Of a stretch of 19,679 nt of DNA, positions 17,382-19,679 are shown in pieces. Under the pieces are notes generated by a model. The model was not told the origin of the DNA. It ran no database searches and was given only the letters and a program-made list of their open reading frames with translations. Every line of letters starts with the position of its first letter. The stretch's first letter is position 1. The stretch is from assembly GCA_947372405.1 (NCBI GenBank), contig CANBTO010000025.1, positions 1 through 19,679 on the forward strand. Direction: 5' to 3'. The stretch is from Verrucomicrobiaceae bacterium (GTDB lineage Bacteria; Verrucomicrobiota; Verrucomicrobiae; Verrucomicrobiales; Akkermansiaceae). A program made the position numbers and the translations under genes.

Positions 17382-18080
17382 TCAGTGGTGACAGGTGGCG
17401 CAAGAGGTCTTGGGCTTCACACGGAACTGCTCCTTGAGCTTGAGACCGAGATCCTGGGTCGTTTTCACCGAAGCGTCCTTGGTGTATTTCACGACGTCGG
17501 CATCGCTGTAGTTGAGGTTGTACACCTCTTCCAGCGGCCGGAGGTTCTTCTCCGGGTTGCGGTGGCAGTCGAGGCACCAGCCCATCGAGTGGCTCTGGTC
17601 CTGATAGACGACCTCCATCTTGTTCACCTGACCGTGGCAGCTCTGGCAGGAAATCCCGCGGTTCAAGTGCGCCGAGTGGTTGAAGTAAACGTAGTCCGGC
17701 GCCTTGTGGACGCGCACCCACTCGACAGGCTTGCCGTCGTAACCCGGGTAGGTCGGATCCATCGACCGGTGCAGCGGAGCCAGCTTCGGACTGTCCTTCT
17801 GCACGTGCTGGTGGCAGTTCCAGCAGGTGTTGCCTGTCGGCACGTTGGCATGTCCGGAAACTTCAACGAAAGAGTGGCAGTAGCGGCAGTCCAGACCGAT
17901 CTGATCGACGTGGATCTTATGGGAGAACGGGATCGGCTGCGATGGCTGATAGCCCACGACCAGCGTTTTCGGCGTGGCGTAATAGGTGAAGGCGAGCGCC
18001 ACTCCGGCCGCTGCGGAACCGGCGCAGACGGCGATTTTCAGTGGCAGCAGGTTGGACCAGCGGGGAAAAATGTTTGCCAT
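17382..18080 (-). CDS. actA: alternative complex III subunit ActA (pentahaem cytochrome c)
   Basis: This 232-residue protein is the pentahaem subunit of ACIII. An N-terminal helix (about 14-35) anchors it. Five CxxCH sites lie at C65 (CRYCH), C86 (CWNCH), C145 (CQSCH), C169 (CLDCH) and C227 (CATCH); the last ends one residue before the C-terminus. Many extra histidines (for example H54, H57, H77, H135 and H138) can give bis-His ligation. It takes electrons from ActB clusters and delivers them toward ActE or external cytochromes. It is the first gene of the act cluster, with 178 nt of non-coding sequence upstream, the best place for the main promoter. Confidence 0.96.
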   Translation of the reverse strand: MANIFPRWSNLLPLKIAVCAGSAAAGVALAFTYYATPKTLVVGYQPSQPIPFSHKIHVDQIGLDCRYCHSFVEVSGHANVPTGNTCWNCHQHVQKDSPKLAPLHRSMDPTYPGYDGKPVEWVRVHKAPDYVYFNHSAHLNRGISCQSCHGQVNKMEVVYQDQSHSMGWCLDCHRNPEKNLRPLEEVYNLNYSDADVVKYTKDASVKTTQDLGLKLKEQFRVKPKTSCATCHH

Positions 18081-18258
18081 GGCAAGGGCGATGCAGTGCG
18101 GAGAAGAGTCGTGTTAGTGGATTCAATCACTGGCTGCTCCCGAAAAAGCGGTGGGGGCCTTTCGGTGCGCCGGGAGGATGCAAACCAAAGGCGGCCTTGC
18201 AACGGAAAAAAGCAATTTTTCGGCAATTTCCAAGATAAGATGCGCATCCGCTACGCTA
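18081..18258 (-). promoter_or_regulatory. 178-nt leader/promoter region upstream of actA
   Basis: This gap separates the act-cox cluster from the upstream small gene and should contain the main promoter. Its distal half (18203-18240) has A/T-runs, including TTGCTTTTTT on the coding strand and AAGATAAG/CTTATCTT at 18232-18239. A similar arrangement lies upstream of coxA. No convincing -35/-10 pair was found. A weak 6-bp inverted repeat, CCGAAA/TTTCGG (18140-18145 and 18160-18165), lies in the leader. The call rests on position and composition. Confidence 0.4.
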
Positions 18259-18567
18259 TCATGAATTCGACCAGTTCAGGCCGTTTTTCTGCCTCCACCG
18301 GCGGTATTCCGCGAATTGCTCGCCCTTCGGGAGATTCCGCCGCTCCGGGTCCTCGCTGAGGAAGGTCTCGAACGCCCCGCCCTTTGAGGTTTCCGAAGCG
18401 GAAGGCAGAGGGACACCGGATTCCTGTTGGAAATCCCCTTGCATCAAGCGGGTTTCGATCCGCATAAGACGCCTGGCGATGCTGGATAGAAACGCCAATA
18501 CCAGAACCAGCAGCCCCATGATCGAATAGAGCAGGATCATGACGGTGGAGCTGGCGATTTCCGGCAT
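18259..18567 (-). CDS. hypothetical single-TM protein
   Basis: This 102-residue protein is not recognised. One membrane helix (about 7-29) is followed by a basic stretch, ARRLMRIETRLM, which places the rest in the cytoplasm. A Ser/Gly-rich linker and a conserved-looking C-terminal block follow: FETFLSEDPERRNLPKGEQ and YRRWRQKNGLNW. The Arg/Trp-rich end suggests a defined interaction module rather than random coil. It lies between the deacetylase-family gene (55 nt away) and the actA leader, on the same strand. It may be co-transcribed with the deacetylase gene; no functional link is visible. Confidence 0.75.
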   Translation of the reverse strand: MPEIASSTVMILLYSIMGLLVLVLAFLSSIARRLMRIETRLMQGDFQQESGVPLPSASETSKGGAFETFLSEDPERRNLPKGEQFAEYRRWRQKNGLNWSNS

Positions 18568-18622
18568 GACCGCAGTGTCGTGAAAGCGGACCTGCTTGAG
18601 AAGTCTGAATTGCAGAGACAGC

Positions 18623-19567
18623 TCAAACCAGCGCCGTCACATGCGCGACGGCCGCCAAGGCCAGACCCTGCGGATTGTATCCGCCTTCCAGCACCGAGAC
18701 GATGCGGCCACCGCAGAACGTTTCGGCATACCCCACGCAGCGCCGGGTCATTTCCACGAAGGCAGCGTCACTCCATCTCAGCCCGCCGATGGGATCGTCC
18801 ACCCGCGCGTCGAATCCGGCGGAAATCAGGATGAAATCAGGGCAGAAGGACTGAATCGCGGGTTCCACCTGCTCAGTCCATGATTCCAAAGCGACCTGCC
18901 CGTCCGAATCCGCCGGCAGCGGAACATTCAAGGTCGCCCCCTCGCCTTTCCCCTGCCCGCGCTCGGTGGCGGGGCCGGTGAACGGATAAATTCCCCGCTC
19001 GTGCAGGGAAATATAAAGCACCGATGGGTCTTCGAGAAAAATCGCCTCGGTGCCGTTTCCGTGGTGCACGTCCCAATCGATGATCGCCACCCGCGAAAGC
19101 CCGTGACGCGATTGAAGATAGCGCGCCGCCACGGCCACGTGGTTGAAAATGCAGAAACCCATGCCGCGGTTCGCCGTCGCATGATGTCCGGGCGGGCGGA
19201 CCGCACAGAACACTGACGAAACATACCCCCGCATCACCGCATCCACCGCCTCCAGCACCGCGCCAGTCGCCTCGCGCGCCACTTCGTAGCTCTCCTCACA
19301 GATCGCCGTGTCTCCCGTCCGAAGCGTGTCCGCGAATTCCTCCACATCCCGGTAAACCAGATCGTGGTAGTAATGATCGTGGGCCAGCAGGATTTCCGAA
19401 ACCTTCGCCAACCGGCCCGGTATCTTCACGAATTCCACTGGCAGATCCTCCAGCGCCGCGGTCAGGGCACGGTAGCGCGCGGCCGACTCGGGATGATACG
19501 GCCCCGTGTCGTGCCGCTCATACCTCGCGTCAAAATGAATGCCCACCTTCCTCTTTCCCTCGCTCAT
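18623..19567 (-). CDS. histone deacetylase family protein (zinc-dependent amidohydrolase)
   Basis: This 314-residue protein belongs to the arginase-fold histone deacetylase / acetoin utilisation / acetylpolyamine amidohydrolase superfamily, which removes acyl groups from lysines or polyamines with Zn2+. Visible are the N-terminal HDTGPYHPESAARY, catalytic H128-H129 in RPPGHHA, zinc ligands D166 and H168 in DWDVHHGNGT, and D253 in SAGFDARVDDPIGG. The EGGY motif holds catalytic Tyr297. The length is typical for bacterial class II-like members. It has no signal peptide, so it is cytoplasmic. Its ATG overlaps the stop of the upstream partial gene (ATGA), and AGGA about 8 nt upstream is a good ribosome site, rare in this window. 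The substrate cannot be told from sequence. Confidence 0.94.
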   Translation of the reverse strand: MSEGKRKVGIHFDARYERHDTGPYHPESAARYRALTAALEDLPVEFVKIPGRLAKVSEILLAHDHYYHDLVYRDVEEFADTLRTGDTAICEESYEVAREATGAVLEAVDAVMRGYVSSVFCAVRPPGHHATANRGMGFCIFNHVAVAARYLQSRHGLSRVAIIDWDVHHGNGTEAIFLEDPSVLYISLHERGIYPFTGPATERGQGKGEGATLNVPLPADSDGQVALESWTEQVEPAIQSFCPDFILISAGFDARVDDPIGGLRWSDAAFVEMTRRCVGYAETFCGGRIVSVLEGGYNPQGLALAAVAHVTALV

Positions 19568-19679
19568 CGTTCGATCCTTTGGATTTTCTTCTTCTCCAGA
19601 AACTTCTTCCGCGTCCGCAGGATCTTCTCCACCTGCATTTCGAAACTCCGCTCTTCATCCATCGGCGCTTTGGTTTCCG
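19564..19679 (-). CDS. 3' end of a Lys/Arg-rich protein, cut by the window edge
   Basis: The last 37 residues and stop of a minus-strand gene are present, reading ETKAPMDEERSFEMQVEKIL and then RTRKKFLEKKKIQRIER. Its TGA overlaps the deacetylase ATG by 4 nt (ATGA), the usual sign of translational coupling. The segment looks like a charged, probably helical tail. Nothing can be said about the family from this piece. Confidence 0.7.
   Translation of the reverse strand, partial: ETKAPMDEERSFEMQVEKILRTRKKFLEKKKIQRIER

Noticed and set aside
18140..18165. Hairpin CCGAAA/TTTCGG in the actA leader as terminator or riboswitch
   Set aside because: The stem is only 6 bp with a 14-nt loop and no further paired elements or known riboswitch pattern were seen.

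Overview
The window is one long respiratory gene cluster from a GC-rich, Gram-negative-type bacterium. Gene content (alternative complex III joined to a haem-copper oxidase, a TAT-variant ActB, few Shine-Dalgarno sequences) suggests Verrucomicrobiota or a close PVC relative. The phylum is an inference from content and protein style; no marker gene such as rRNA is present.

Layout: a forward-strand YtqB/MnmM-family methyltransferase lies at the left end (12-575). It converges on a 17.5-kb run of 16 genes, all on the minus strand and read from 18080 down to 595. In transcription order these are actA, actB, actC, actD, actE and actF (complete alternative complex III, ACIII); a membrane-anchored monohaem cytochrome c; a CcoN-like integral membrane protein; a CcoO-like monohaem protein; a second monohaem cytochrome c; then coxA, coxC, coxD, two very small membrane proteins and coxB (an aa3-type oxidase). 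Gaps are 4-57 nt except for 192 nt before coxA, where a second promoter may lie. Upstream on the same strand are a one-TM hypothetical protein, a histone-deacetylase-family amidohydrolase and the 3' end of a lysine/arginine-rich protein cut by the window edge.

How the genes work together: ACIII oxidises quinol and passes electrons through ActB Fe-S clusters and ActA/ActE haems. CoxB (complete CuA site) and CoxA (haem a, haem a3, CuB ligands all present) reduce O2. The intervening cytochromes probably carry electrons from ACIII to CuA.

Most notable: the CcoN-like protein looks like a cbb3 catalytic subunit but lacks all three CuB histidines, the cross-linked tyrosine and both helix-X haem histidines. 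Its CcoO-like partner has Cys where the axial Met belongs. This 'pseudo-cbb3' module sits intact between ACIII and a working-looking aa3 oxidase, so I infer a structural or electron-bridging role in a supercomplex. CoxC carries a roughly 345-residue insertion predicted on the outer face, and CoxA lacks the K-channel lysine.
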